From Balneolales bacterium (GTDB lineage Bacteria; Bacteroidota; Rhodothermia; Balneolales; Cyclonatronaceae), in contig JAFIET010000005.1 in the NCBI GenBank assembly GCA_020832405.1, positions 1 through 64,000 of the forward strand: a stretch of 64,000 nucleotides of DNA. Direction: 5' to 3'. The position numbers and the translations under genes are program-made. The notes beneath the pieces are model-generated. The model was given only the letters and a program-made list of their open reading frames with translations, was not told the DNA's origin and searched no databases. Positions 8,835-18,007 of the stretch are shown piece by piece; within the stretch, counting starts at the first letter, position 1; every line of letters begins with the position of its first letter.

Positions 8835-8977
8835 ATCTCATTCACGGGCGGAATCGCACGCTTTTGCCCCTTCTGTTGTTTTTGGTAACTTATGGGTGTT
8901 TAGGGTGATGATGTAATAAGCGACACCTGCACTTCATATTATTGATACTGAAACATTCAAGCTACTATTCTGCTGAC

Positions 8978-9322
8978 ATGAACACTACTGAAAAAGAAGT
9001 TATTGAAATTACCGAACGCGCTGCGCGTCAGATCCGCAAACTGATGAGCGAGGGTGAAAACCAGGACAAGCCTTACCTCAGGGTTGGCGTGAAAGGCGGC
9101 GGCTGTTCGGGCTTGAGCTACATTATTGATTTTGATGAAGCCGGCGAGATGGATACCATTTCAACCATCCATGATATCCCCGTTGTGGTCGATAAGCGGC
9201 AGGCGCTGTACCTGTACGGCACCGTTCTCGATTTTAAAGACGGCCTCGATTCCAGAGGCTTCATCTTCGAGAACCCGCAGGCAAGCAGCACCTGCGGCTG
9301 CGGATCATCGTTCAGTGCCTGA
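8978..9322 (+). CDS. A-type iron-sulfur cluster carrier (IscA/SufA/HesB family)
   Basis: A 114-residue Fe-S carrier that transiently binds a cluster and passes it to target proteins. The three conserved cysteines are present: one in KGGGCSGLSY and two in the C-terminal STCGCGSSFS. The start is the ATG at 8978 (MNTTEKEVIEIT); an in-frame TTG at 8942 would add 12 residues not seen in the family. It is a single gene with a strong terminator behind it and no isc/suf neighbours, so it is probably one of several copies. It could serve housekeeping enzymes or the Fe-S-rich hydrogenase further along; the latter is speculation. Confidence 0.92.
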   Translation: MNTTEKEVIEITERAARQIRKLMSEGENQDKPYLRVGVKGGGCSGLSYIIDFDEAGEMDTISTIHDIPVVVDKRQALYLYGTVLDFKDGLDSRGFIFENPQASSTCGCGSSFSA

Positions 9323-9352
9323 GCCTGAGCCGAACACGCCCTGTTTTAAATT

Positions 9353-9392
9353 AATCACCTGCTCCGTTAACCGGCTGCAGGTGATTTTTTTT
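9353..9392 (+). terminator. Rho-independent terminator of the A-type Fe-S carrier gene
   Basis: A perfect 10-bp stem (9353-9362 with 9377-9386) is followed by an unbroken T run to 9392. Confidence 0.9.
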
Positions 9393-9631
9393 GGGGGATG
9401 TGCTTTCGGGCCTGCCGCAGCTGCTGAGCGAGTTACCGGGGAAAGTAATCAGGCAGCTTAGGTGCCGCCCTTGCGGCTTCAGGGTGCCATCCGGTTTAAG
9501 CCTGAAAAATCCGTATATTTAAGGCTAATTCAGAATTATTCCCGTGTTCAATAGGAAAGCATTTACTGAGGGAAGATCAACAGAGATTTAAACACGGCCG
9601 AACAGCCGTTTGTCAAACCGGTGTACATTTC
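9393..9631. other. Intergenic region before the M20 hydrolase
   Basis: No gene seen. An A/T-rich stretch at about 9505-9540 (CCGTATATTTAAGGC) is the likeliest promoter site for the downstream M20-lysC-dapB operon. No clear operator was found. Confidence 0.35.
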
Positions 9632-10834
9632 GTGAGCACTACAAACACAGACCTTAAACCTGAAATTAACGAGCAGGCGCTGCAGTATCAGCTGCTTTGG
9701 ATGCGCCGCCATCTGCATCAGAACCCGGAGCTGAGCTGGGGCGAGTATGAAACCTCGCGCCTGGTGATTGAAAAACTGCGGGCGATGGGCCTTGAGGTCG
9801 TAACCGGCCTGGCCCAGACAGGTTTCTACACCGATATCAGTTCCGGCAGGCCCGGCCCCGGTATCGCATGGCGGGCTGATATGGACGCCCTGCCCATCGA
9901 AGACGAAAAAGACGTGCCCTATGCTTCCAAGCGCAAAGGCATCGCACATATGTGCGGCCACGATGTGCACACTACCATTGCCTTCGGCCTTGTGAAGCAG
10001 CTGCTCACCCGCCGGGATGAAATAAACGGCACCATCCGTGTTTTCTGGCAGCCTGCCGAGGAGCAGCAGCCCTCCGGCTCCCCCGATATGATCCGTGACG
10101 GCGTACTTGAAGGCATCGACGCGGTGTATGGGATGCATTGCGATCCGAATACAGCAAGCGGCAAAATAAGCCTGCGTCCCGGCGCAGAAACCGCCGCTTT
10201 TGATGCCTTTCAGTTTGAAATCGACGGCGGCTCAACGAACCACTCCGCACGGCCGCACCGCTCGCCCGATGCCATGTGGGTGGGGCATCAGCTCGTACAG
10301 AACATCTATCAGTTTGCCGGCCGCATGATTAATGCGCTGGAGCCCACCGTTGTATCGGTTTGTAAGTTCAATGCCGGAAACGCCCTGAATGTAATCCCGC
10401 GCCATGTGTATGTAGGCGGCACGGTTCGCACGGTAGCTGAAGACAAGCGCGACTACATCAAAGGCTACCTCAGCCGCCTTGCCGACAGCCTGGCCGAACT
10501 GTACGGCGTCAAAATCAGCTACGATTTCGGCCTGGGTGCTCCGGCCGTAGTTAACCATCCCGCGCTGTATGCCTTTGCAAAAAATCATGTGGCCGAAACC
10601 CTCGGGCCTGATAATATCGAAAGCCGCCCGCAAAGCATGGGCGCGGAAGATTTTGCATTTTACAGCAGCGAGCGACCGGCCCTGTTTATCCGCGTGGGTA
10701 CCTGCAACGGTCCTGCAACCGCACACCCGCTGCACAGTTCGCTGTTTGACATTGATGAAAGTATTCTTGCCCCGACAGCAATTTACCTGGCCGATTTGCT
10801 GATTAAGCACTCGCAGACAGACCTTAACATTTAA
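9632..10834 (+). CDS. M20-family metallo-amidohydrolase, candidate N-acyl-diaminopimelate deacylase
   Basis: A 400-residue binuclear-metal amidohydrolase. Metal and catalytic motifs are intact: RADMDALPI near 81, MCGHDVH at 107-113, QPAEE at 140-144 with the general base, and MGAEDFAF near the C-terminus. The central dimerisation lid contains the NHSARPH His. Start is the GTG at 9632. The family includes N-acetyl-amino-acid, hippurate and indole-acetyl-amino-acid hydrolases as well as N-acetyl-diaminopimelate deacetylase. The next gene, lysC, starts 23 bases later and dapB overlaps lysC, so the operon suggests a role in the acyl branch of lysine/diaminopimelate synthesis. That assignment is inference from context. 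Confidence 0.85.
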   Translation: MSTTNTDLKPEINEQALQYQLLWMRRHLHQNPELSWGEYETSRLVIEKLRAMGLEVVTGLAQTGFYTDISSGRPGPGIAWRADMDALPIEDEKDVPYASKRKGIAHMCGHDVHTTIAFGLVKQLLTRRDEINGTIRVFWQPAEEQQPSGSPDMIRDGVLEGIDAVYGMHCDPNTASGKISLRPGAETAAFDAFQFEIDGGSTNHSARPHRSPDAMWVGHQLVQNIYQFAGRMINALEPTVVSVCKFNAGNALNVIPRHVYVGGTVRTVAEDKRDYIKGYLSRLADSLAELYGVKISYDFGLGAPAVVNHPALYAFAKNHVAETLGPDNIESRPQSMGAEDFAFYSSERPALFIRVGTCNGPATAHPLHSSLFDIDESILAPTAIYLADLLIKHSQTDLNI

Positions 10835-10857
10835 ACGATTCATACCATCAGAAAGCC

Positions 10858-12240
10858 GTGAAAGTATTAAAATTCGGCGGCACCTCCATGGCCGATGCGC
10901 AGGCCTGGAAACGCGTACTCGATATTGCCGGTGCCTCGGGTGCCGGCACCATAACGGTAGTATCCGCCACATCCGGAACAACCAACAGCCTTATTCTTGC
11001 CGCTGAGACCGCCAGAACCGGCTCGCTCAAAGAAGCGCAGCGGATCTCAGCCGAGATCGGCGATAAGCACCGCAAGCTGATCAGCAGCTTTTTTGCCCTC
11101 CCTGAAGTTACCGACCGCAGCGGTTCGCAAACCTGTGAGCAGCATATCGCTGCCCTCATCAGTCTGCTCGATAACTACCTTTTGGGCATTCACACCCTCG
11201 GTGAGCTCAGCCCAAAATCCCTCGACGCCGTTTCAAGCATCGGAGAGCGGCTCAGTTCGTTTCTGCTTGCCGAGTGTGCCAAAGCAATCGGCATACCTGC
11301 GGTCTGGATCGATGCTGCCGAGGTGATGAAAACCAGCTCCGAGTACGGCAAGGCCGCACCTGACATGGATGCCCTCTTTGAGCGTGCCCGACGGGTAGCC
11401 CATCATTCTGCCAACGGCCGCTACCCGATTATGGGCGGCTTCTACGGCTCTGATGCTTCCGGTACCATCACTACGCTCGGGCGCGGGGGTTCCGACTACT
11501 CCGCGAGCCTTATCGGGCTGGCTCTGGGCGCTTCCGCCATCGAAATCTGGACAGACGTAAGCGGCATGTACACCAGCGACCCGCGCTTTGTGCCCCGGGC
11601 ATTTTCCATCAAGGAGCTAAGCTTCAGTGAAGCGGCCGAGCTTGCGTACTTCGGCGCCAAAGTGCTTCATCCGGCAACCATACAGCCGGCGGTCGAGAAA
11701 AACATCCCCGTTTATGTGAAAAACACCTTCGAGCCGGAGCACCCCGGTACCCGGATTTTCTCGGATGCCGATGCCGACTCGCCGGTACGCGCCATTGCCT
11801 TTAAGAAGGATATCACCGTGATTACCGTCATTTCATCGCGCATGCTGCTGGCCTGGGGCTTCCTTGCGAAGGTTTTTGCTATCTTTGAAAAGCATCAGGT
11901 TTCTGTAGATCTGGTTTCAACGAGTGAAGTTTCCATCAGCATGACTGTCGATAAAAAGACGCGCCTTGATGCGGTGCAGAAAGAGCTGGAAGATATCGCA
12001 AGCGTCAAGATCTACCACAATCAGGCCCTGATTTCACTGGTTGGTAAAAACATGATGCAGAGCAAAGGCGTAGCCGCGAAAGCCTTTGATGCGCTGGCTG
12101 AGTTTCCCATCCGGATGATCTCGCAGGGAAGCTCCGACATCAACCTTTCCGTTGTGGTTGAGAACGAGCACGCCGTTGAAGCCGTGCTTGCCCTGCACGA
12201 TACCTTTTTCCCGAACCTGCCAAGCCCGGTGAACGCATGA
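10858..12240 (+). CDS. lysC: Aspartate kinase
   Basis: Phosphorylates aspartate, the entry step to lysine, threonine and methionine. The N-terminal KFGGTSM (residues 4-10) is the nucleotide-binding signature. The RGGSDYSA segment and WTDVSGMYTSDPR follow in the kinase domain, and the last 130 residues form the paired ACT regulatory domains (ITVISSRMLLAWGFLAKVF, LISLVGKNMM). It is 460 residues, monofunctional, with no homoserine dehydrogenase fused. GTG start; it overlaps dapB by four bases (ATGA), so translation is coupled. The ACT domains imply feedback control by an end product, probably lysine given the operon. Confidence 0.95.
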   Translation: MKVLKFGGTSMADAQAWKRVLDIAGASGAGTITVVSATSGTTNSLILAAETARTGSLKEAQRISAEIGDKHRKLISSFFALPEVTDRSGSQTCEQHIAALISLLDNYLLGIHTLGELSPKSLDAVSSIGERLSSFLLAECAKAIGIPAVWIDAAEVMKTSSEYGKAAPDMDALFERARRVAHHSANGRYPIMGGFYGSDASGTITTLGRGGSDYSASLIGLALGASAIEIWTDVSGMYTSDPRFVPRAFSIKELSFSEAAELAYFGAKVLHPATIQPAVEKNIPVYVKNTFEPEHPGTRIFSDADADSPVRAIAFKKDITVITVISSRMLLAWGFLAKVFAIFEKHQVSVDLVSTSEVSISMTVDKKTRLDAVQKELEDIASVKIYHNQALISLVGKNMMQSKGVAAKAFDALAEFPIRMISQGSSDINLSVVVENEHAVEAVLALHDTFFPNLPSPVNA

Positions 12241-13046
12241 GTGCTGTTTCGCTACCTCCTGCCCGCAAACTTGCCCTCATCGGCGACGGCCGCATGGGCA
12301 CGCGCCTGAGCGAACTTGCGCCATCGCATGGTTTTGAAACCGTGCTTCAGTTGGGTGAAGCGAACAACGCGCGCGGAGCGGGCATCACGGCGGAGAATTT
12401 TGCCGGGGCAGAAGTTGCGATTGATTTCACGCATCCCGCATCGGCGGTAACGCACATCCGCCGCACGCTTGAGCTGGGTGTGCCGATTGTTGTGGGCACA
12501 ACGGGCTGGCTTACCGAAAGCAACAAGGCCGAAATCGAAGCGCTTGTTTTGCAGTTTGATGGCCGCCTTTTGTACGGCTCTAATTTCAGCCTGGGCGTAC
12601 AGCTGTTTATGAAGCTCGCCCGTGAGGCGGGCCGTCTGCTCGGCAATGCGCCGGGTTTCGATGCCGCCCTGCATGAAGTGCACCATACCGGCAAGGCAGA
12701 TGCCCCAAGCGGTACCGCCATCACCCTGGCGCAGCAGTATCTGAGCGGTGCCGGCCGCTCCACGGCTGCTCACAGCTACGGCATTCCGGAGCGGGGACTG
12801 GCAGATACCGCCAAACTTCGGGTGAGTGCACAGCGGCTGGGCGGGGTTTTCGGCGAACACAGCCTGCGCATCAATTCTGAGTGGGACGATATCGAACTCA
12901 CACACCGGGCCCGCAACCGGGACGGCTTCGCCGCCGGTGCGCTGCGGGCCGCCGCCTGGCTGGCCGATCAGCAGCAGCCGGGGTTCTTCCTGATTGAGGA
13001 TGTGGTTGAGGAAATCCTTGGCGGCAGTCAGCAAAAAAACGGATAA
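12237..13046 (+). CDS. dapB: 4-hydroxy-tetrahydrodipicolinate reductase
   Basis: NAD(P)H-dependent reductase in diaminopimelate/lysine synthesis. The Rossmann motif reads IGDGRMGTR (15-23). The GTTG at 87-90 and the catalytic signature HHTGKADAPSGTA at 149-161 with His149-His150 and Lys153 are all present. It has 269 residues, normal for the family. The start codon overlaps the lysC stop (ATGA). The first glycine of the usual GxxGxMG reads as IGDG, a mild variation. Confidence 0.95.
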   Translation: MSAVSLPPARKLALIGDGRMGTRLSELAPSHGFETVLQLGEANNARGAGITAENFAGAEVAIDFTHPASAVTHIRRTLELGVPIVVGTTGWLTESNKAEIEALVLQFDGRLLYGSNFSLGVQLFMKLAREAGRLLGNAPGFDAALHEVHHTGKADAPSGTAITLAQQYLSGAGRSTAAHSYGIPERGLADTAKLRVSAQRLGGVFGEHSLRINSEWDDIELTHRARNRDGFAAGALRAAAWLADQQQPGFFLIEDVVEEILGGSQQKNG

Positions 13047-13093
13047 TAGTATTTAAATATAAATTTTTCACTAAACAGTAAATAAAGTTAATT

Positions 13094-13555
13094 ATGGCAC
13101 TTTACGACACTCTGCTCGCAGATCTGAAAGAATCCATGAAAGCGCGGGAAGAGCGCCGCACGCTGGTGCTTCGCTCCCTGAAGTCGGGCGTGCTCGAGAA
13201 GGAAATCACCAACCGTACCGGCGGAGCGCGCAGCGAAATTACCGACGAACTCGTGATTGAAGTTATCACCAAGGCCGCCAAACAGCGCCGGGACTCCCTG
13301 GATCAATACCGCAATGCCGGCCGCGAAGACCTCGCCGAAATTGAAGAGCAGGAGCTCGCCATTATCGAAACCTACCTTCCCAAACAGCTCAGCAAAGAAG
13401 AAGTTGAGGCTATTGTAGATGAGGTCATTGCCCAAACCGGCGCCGCCTCTGTGAAGGATATGGGCAAGGTGATGGGGCAGCTGATGCCCAAAGTTAAGGG
13501 CAAGGCCGACGGGAAGCTGGTGAACACGGTTGTAAGAGAACGGCTCGGCGCCTGA
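13094..13555 (+). CDS. GatB/YqeY-domain protein
   Basis: A 153-residue helical protein of the YqeY family, related to the tail domain of the GatB amidotransferase subunit. It has the family start (LADLKESMKAREERR...LRSLKSG), the QYRNAGREDLAEIEEQEL segment and the C-terminal KDMGKVMGQLMPKVKGKADG. Its cellular role is not established; association with tRNA is presumed from the GatB homology. It is followed 8 bases later by cvpA, so the two are probably co-transcribed. Confidence 0.92.
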   Translation: MALYDTLLADLKESMKAREERRTLVLRSLKSGVLEKEITNRTGGARSEITDELVIEVITKAAKQRRDSLDQYRNAGREDLAEIEEQELAIIETYLPKQLSKEEVEAIVDEVIAQTGAASVKDMGKVMGQLMPKVKGKADGKLVNTVVRERLGA

Positions 13556-13563
13556 GGTAAGGC

Positions 13564-14103
13564 ATGGCGCTTACCTTCATCGATTTCCTGATTCTGGTGC
13601 CGCTTGCGGTAGCCGGATTTACCGGCTTCCGCAACGGACTGCTGCGCGAAGTGCTCGGTCTGGGCGGCGTGCTGCTGGCTCTGTTTCTGGGATTTCGCTA
13701 CATGACGGAGGTGCGCCTCTGGCTGCAGCCTTACGTGAACACCGAGGAGGTCTGGCTTTCGGTGCTGGCTTTTGTGTTTATATTCGGCCTTGTTTTTGCC
13801 GCTATGCAGCTGCTCATCCGCATCCTTGAAGGGGTGCTGAAGGCTGCGCTGCTTTCCGTTCCGAATAAACTTTTGGGCATGCTGTTCGGCCTGTTTAAAA
13901 GTGGTTTATTCCTGAGTCTCCTTTTTATTTTGCTGCTCGCCTTTGAACAGCCGTCCGAGCAGGCCCGCGAAGAATCTGCGCTCTATCCTATTATTGTTCG
14001 GGTTGCGCCCATGGCTTATGATGTGCTGGCGTATTTTTACCCGAATACGGATAGCTTTGCGGAATCTGTTGAGGATGCGCTCAGGCGCCTTCAGCAGGAG
14101 TAA
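13564..14103 (+). CDS. CvpA-family membrane protein
   Basis: A 179-residue inner-membrane protein with four hydrophobic segments. It begins with the family pattern (FIDFLILVPLAVAGFTGFRNGLLREVLGLGG), and the central segment NKLLGMLFGLFKSGL is also typical. CvpA is linked to colicin V production and envelope integrity; its molecular action is unknown. It lies close behind yqeY and 90 bases before tyrS. Confidence 0.88.
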   Translation: MALTFIDFLILVPLAVAGFTGFRNGLLREVLGLGGVLLALFLGFRYMTEVRLWLQPYVNTEEVWLSVLAFVFIFGLVFAAMQLLIRILEGVLKAALLSVPNKLLGMLFGLFKSGLFLSLLFILLLAFEQPSEQAREESALYPIIVRVAPMAYDVLAYFYPNTDSFAESVEDALRRLQQE

Positions 14104-14193
14104 AACAGAACCTTATTTTTTTGGCTATGCGGGTTAATGTGCTTCACCTCCCCCATCACAACCTTTTATTTATCTAACACCTTAAATTTTTAT

Positions 14194-15405
14194 ATGAATT
14201 TTTTACCAGTTGGTGAACAGCTTGAAATTATCCGTCGGGGAACGACTGAAATCATCCCCGAAGACGAGCTGAAAAACAAGCTGCAGCGCTCTCTTGATTC
14301 GGGAAAACCGCTGCGGATTAAGCTGGGCTGCGACCCCACCCGCCCTGACCTGCACCTGGGCCATTCCGTAATTCTGCGCAAACTGCGGCAGTTTCAGGAT
14401 CTGGGGCATCACGCCATTCTCATTATCGGAGACTTCACCGGTATGATCGGCGATCCTACGGGGCAGAACAAGACGCGCCCCGCACTTACTGTAGAAGACG
14501 TGCGCGCTAACGGACAGACCTATTTTGAGCAGGCTGCCAAAATTCTGGATCCGGATAAAACCGAAATCGTGTACAACTCCGACTGGCTCGGTAAAATGAG
14601 TTTTGAGGATGTGATCAAGCTCGCATCAAGTTACACCCTCGCCCGCATGATTGAGCGGGATGATTTCACCAAAAGGTTTAAAAATGAAGATCCGATAGCG
14701 CTTCATGAGTTTTTGTATCCGCTGGCACAGGGGCAGGACTCTGTCCACCTGAAGTCAGATGTAGAGCTGGGCGGCATAGATCAGAAGTTTAACCTGCTGG
14801 TCGGGCGTCACCTGCAGAAGGAAGCGGGGCTTGAGCAGCAGGTGTGCCTGATGATGCCGCTGCTTGTAGGTACCGACGGCGTGCAGAAAATGTCGAAAAG
14901 CTACGACAACTACATCGGCCTCAATGATGCGCCAAACGATATGTACGGCAAAATGCTGCGTGTGCCGGATGAGCTGATTTACACCTACTTCGAGCTGCTC
15001 ACCGATGTGCCCGTTCAGGAGCTGCCGGCGCTTAAACAAAAAGCCGAAACCGATCCGCGCAACAGCAAGCACGAACTCGCCTGGACCATCACCCGCATGT
15101 ACTACGATGAATCCGCCGCTGATGCTGCCCGGGAGCATTTCGAGAAGACCATCATCAACAAAGAAATCCCGGACGAGATGCCGGAATTCCGATTTGAAGC
15201 AGGCAGTACGCACAAGATGGTGCACATCATCAAAGAAGTAAACTTTGCGCCAAGCAACGGCGAAGCCCGCCGCCTCATACAGCAAGGAGGTGTTTCACTG
15301 AACGGTGAAACCATTGAGGACGTAAATGCGGAGGTAACTTTTAAGACCGGCACGGAGCTCGTTCTGAAAGTGGGCAAGCGTAAGTTCGGCCGGCTGTTGG
15401 CCTGA
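14194..15405 (+). CDS. tyrS: Tyrosyl-tRNA synthetase
   Basis: Charges tRNA-Tyr. The class I HIGH motif is LHLGHS in [14 protein letters not shown], the KMSKS motif is intact, and a C-terminal S4 RNA-binding domain begins near [19 protein letters not shown]. It belongs to the longer TyrZ-like branch at 403 residues. I choose the ATG at 14194 ([12 protein letters not shown]); an in-frame ATG at 14137 would add 19 residues with no homology. Terminator at 15451-15484. Confidence 0.95.
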   Translation: MNFLPVGEQLEIIRRGTTEIIPEDELKNKLQRSLDSGKPLRIKLGCDPTRPDLHLGHSVILRKLRQFQDLGHHAILIIGDFTGMIGDPTGQNKTRPALTVEDVRANGQTYFEQAAKILDPDKTEIVYNSDWLGKMSFEDVIKLASSYTLARMIERDDFTKRFKNEDPIALHEFLYPLAQGQDSVHLKSDVELGGIDQKFNLLVGRHLQKEAGLEQQVCLMMPLLVGTDGVQKMSKSYDNYIGLNDAPNDMYGKMLRVPDELIYTYFELLTDVPVQELPALKQKAETDPRNSKHELAWTITRMYYDESAADAAREHFEKTIINKEIPDEMPEFRFEAGSTHKMVHIIKEVNFAPSNGEARRLIQQGGVSLNGETIEDVNAEVTFKTGTELVLKVGKRKFGRLLA

Positions 15406-15450
15406 TTTCTTTTCGTACAGCTGAATTTTATTCGGATTGCAAAACCTGAA

Positions 15451-15484
15451 AAACCCCGTCTGATATTTATCAGCCGGGTTTTTT
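15451..15484 (+). terminator. Rho-independent terminator of tyrS
   Basis: The stem AACCC(C)G-T-CTGAT pairs with ATCAG-C-CGGGTT around an ATTT loop and is followed by a T run to 15484. Confidence 0.8.
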
Positions 15485-15570
15485 GTTTGTGGTTTGAGTT
15501 TAGAAGCGGTAAATACTCCGCAGTGGTTTAGGCCAAAGTATTTTGTGCTGTGTTGTTCAGTGCTCAAGGT

Positions 15571-17940
15571 TCAGGCTTGTTTCAGCTGACGGATCTGCCA
15601 GGCTGCAATCTGACCGAAACCGCAGTTTTCGTCGTTCGGACTTAGCTGATTATGGAAGAGCAGCCTGTGCTCAGGGCCGGCCGTTTGCCTGATCATTCCG
15701 CAAAGCAGCGCATTCTGGAAAACGCCTCCGCTGAAGCCAAGCGTAAATACGCCCAGCTTTCTCGAAAGCTGAAAAACAAGTCCGGCCAGAGTCCGGAAAA
15801 AGCGGATCGCAATCCTTCCCCGTGATTCACCGTAGCTGAGTTCGTCGCAAATTGCAGTAAGCATCAGGCGCGGATCAATTTGTGTGCCGCAGGGGCTAAG
15901 CTGAAGCGGGTACGCTGCCGTATCAGACCGGGCATGAACCGAAGCAAGGGATTCAAGCCGCATTGCAGCTTCGGCTTCATAGTTGTTCCGCATGGTGAGG
16001 CCCAGCAGCGCACTCACGGCATCAATAAGTCTGCCCATAGAGGATGTTTGAAGCCCGTTCGCTCCTGTCAATGCAGCTTTGTTGTAATAACCCCATTCCT
16101 GCTCAGTGAAAAAGCCGGCCAGCAGCTTTTCCCGTCGATCCGCTGCGAAGCCGCAGCTGTGCAGCAGGGAAAGTGCACTAAGGCGCGGTTCCAGGCTCAT
16201 GCGGTCGCCGGCGAGTACCGGAAAGTATTTAAGGTGCACCTCCCTGCGAATACCCTGAGCACAGTACCGCATCACTTCGCCGCCCCAAATCTGCCCGTCG
16301 CCTCCGTAGCCGGTGCCGTCCCAGATAAATCCAAGTACTTCCTGCCCGCTTTGGTGCAGCTCATGCTCGGCCAGCAGGGCTGCAAAATGCGACTCGTGAT
16401 GCCCGATGGATACACACGCTGCGCCGGTTTCGGCGGCCAGTTTTTGAGCAAGCCCGCTGCTGTGACAGGCAGGATGCGCATCGTGCAGCACTACTTCCGG
16501 GCAAAAGCGATACAGCCCGAAAAGATGCTGCCTCACGTGATGCCAGTTTTCCAGCGATTCGTAGGAAGCAAGGTTGCCGAGGTACTGACTCACCAGTAGT
16601 TTTTGGGAGTCAGCCAGGGCGAAGGCATTCTTGAGATCAGCGCCTGCGGCAAAAACAGGCACAGGCAGTTTGCTGAACGGGTTGGGGTGATGATTCGGTG
16701 CCAGGCCCCGGCTTCGTCTCAGCAGAATACGCCGGCCGTGTGTGTCAAATTGGATTACGCTGTCATCCTGCGGCACCATAATATCACGCTCAAAAGTGAG
16801 GGTAAGGCAGGCGAAGCGCCCGCACTGTGCTAAGGCGTCGCGGTCACGATAAATTATCGGCGAGCCGCTCAGGTTGGCACTTGTGGCTATAAGCGGGCGC
16901 GCCAGCCGCTGTAGCAAAATCCGGAGCAGTGGTGCATAAGGAAGCATGATACCGATGCGGTTCAGCCCGGGAGCAACTTCTGCTGAGCAAAGTCCTGATG
17001 CCGGCTTATCTCTGAGCCTGCACAGCACAATCGGTGCCTGCGTGCTTTCAAGAGCTTTTCTTTCGGTTTCGCTCAGTTCGGCATCTCCCTGCACGGTTTC
17101 TATGTCGGGGTACATGAGAGCGAAGGGTTTGGCCGGGCGATTTTTTTGTTTCCGCAGTTGCTTTACGGCATTCGCTGCGCAGGCATCTGCGAGCAGCAGA
17201 TAGCCGCCTACGCCCTTTACAGCGACTGTACTTCCTGCTTCGAGGGCATTGGCTGTCAGATCAAGGCACCGGGCAGGATCTTCGGTAAGCAGCTGAGCTG
17301 AAGCTGCGTAAAGCCGCATGGGTATGGCACAAACCGGGCAGGAGTTGGTCTGGCTGTGCTGTCTTGCAGGCAGAGGGCCTTCCTTTGGTACCGCTCCGCA
17401 GCTGCCCTCATATTCAAGGCGGCAGCTTTCGCACATCGGCAGCTCTGCCATGGTTGTACGGGCCCGGTCGTAGGACAGGCCGGTGATGACCGAGTATCGG
17501 GGGCCGCAGTTCAGGCAGGTTGTGAAAGCATAGCCGTTTCGGCGGTTACCGGCCTGCCGAAGCTCCTGCCTGCAGCGGTCACAAATGGCTCTGTCGGGCG
17601 GTAGCAATGCCCCGGCTGAAGTTTCATCTTGATGATCATTTTCAGGGCTTTCAAGGATGCGGAAAGTATTCGGATGTTCCGGCTCTTCCTCAGCTTCGCC
17701 CTGCTCCTGCACAGTTTTATGCCGGGAGCCGGTAATCAGTGCGTGCTCCGGGGGGTGCGTGAGCAGCAGATTCAGGAAGGTTTCCGCTTCCTCGCGCGTT
17801 CCGTATATCAAAATTTCCAGCCCTTTGCTGCTGTTGCGCACCCATCCCTTCAGCTGCCGAAGCCGGGCTTCACGCAGCACATAAGGCCTGAACCCGACTC
17901 CCTGAACGATGCCTTCAATTAACAAACGATGAGCTTCCAT
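15571..17940 (-). CDS. hypF: Hydrogenase maturation carbamoyltransferase HypF
   Basis: Activates carbamoyl phosphate and transfers the carbamoyl group to HypE for synthesis of the CN ligands of the NiFe(CN)2CO centre. It has 789 residues. Domains in order: acylphosphatase-like (about 1-90, IVQGVGFRPYV), two zinc-finger units (CDRC with CLNC; CESC with CPVC), YrdC-like (about 200-390) and a Kae1-like C-terminal domain (HDAHPACHSS, IGHHESHFAAL, WDGTGYGGDGQIWGGE). All hallmarks are intact. It is the last gene of the hydrogenase block, 67 bases behind hypB, and converges on tyrS. Confidence 0.96.
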   Translation of the reverse strand: MEAHRLLIEGIVQGVGFRPYVLREARLRQLKGWVRNSSKGLEILIYGTREEAETFLNLLLTHPPEHALITGSRHKTVQEQGEAEEEPEHPNTFRILESPENDHQDETSAGALLPPDRAICDRCRQELRQAGNRRNGYAFTTCLNCGPRYSVITGLSYDRARTTMAELPMCESCRLEYEGSCGAVPKEGPLPARQHSQTNSCPVCAIPMRLYAASAQLLTEDPARCLDLTANALEAGSTVAVKGVGGYLLLADACAANAVKQLRKQKNRPAKPFALMYPDIETVQGDAELSETERKALESTQAPIVLCRLRDKPASGLCSAEVAPGLNRIGIMLPYAPLLRILLQRLARPLIATSANLSGSPIIYRDRDALAQCGRFACLTLTFERDIMVPQDDSVIQFDTHGRRILLRRSRGLAPNHHPNPFSKLPVPVFAAGADLKNAFALADSQKLLVSQYLGNLASYESLENWHHVRQHLFGLYRFCPEVVLHDAHPACHSSGLAQKLAAETGAACVSIGHHESHFAALLAEHELHQSGQEVLGFIWDGTGYGGDGQIWGGEVMRYCAQGIRREVHLKYFPVLAGDRMSLEPRLSALSLLHSCGFAADRREKLLAGFFTEQEWGYYNKAALTGANGLQTSSMGRLIDAVSALLGLTMRNNYEAEAAMRLESLASVHARSDTAAYPLQLSPCGTQIDPRLMLTAICDELSYGESRGRIAIRFFRTLAGLVFQLSRKLGVFTLGFSGGVFQNALLCGMIRQTAGPEHRLLFHNQLSPNDENCGFGQIAAWQIRQLKQA

Positions 17941-18007
17941 GTGCTTCTTCGTGTTTTTTTAGGGGGATGTATTCCCGGGCGGGATCCGCATCACCTGATA
18001 AAAAAAC

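Noticed and set aside
15880-16599. A 239-codon plus-strand frame opposite hypF
   Set aside because: Antisense to the intact Kae1-like domain of HypF; no ribosome-binding site or motif.
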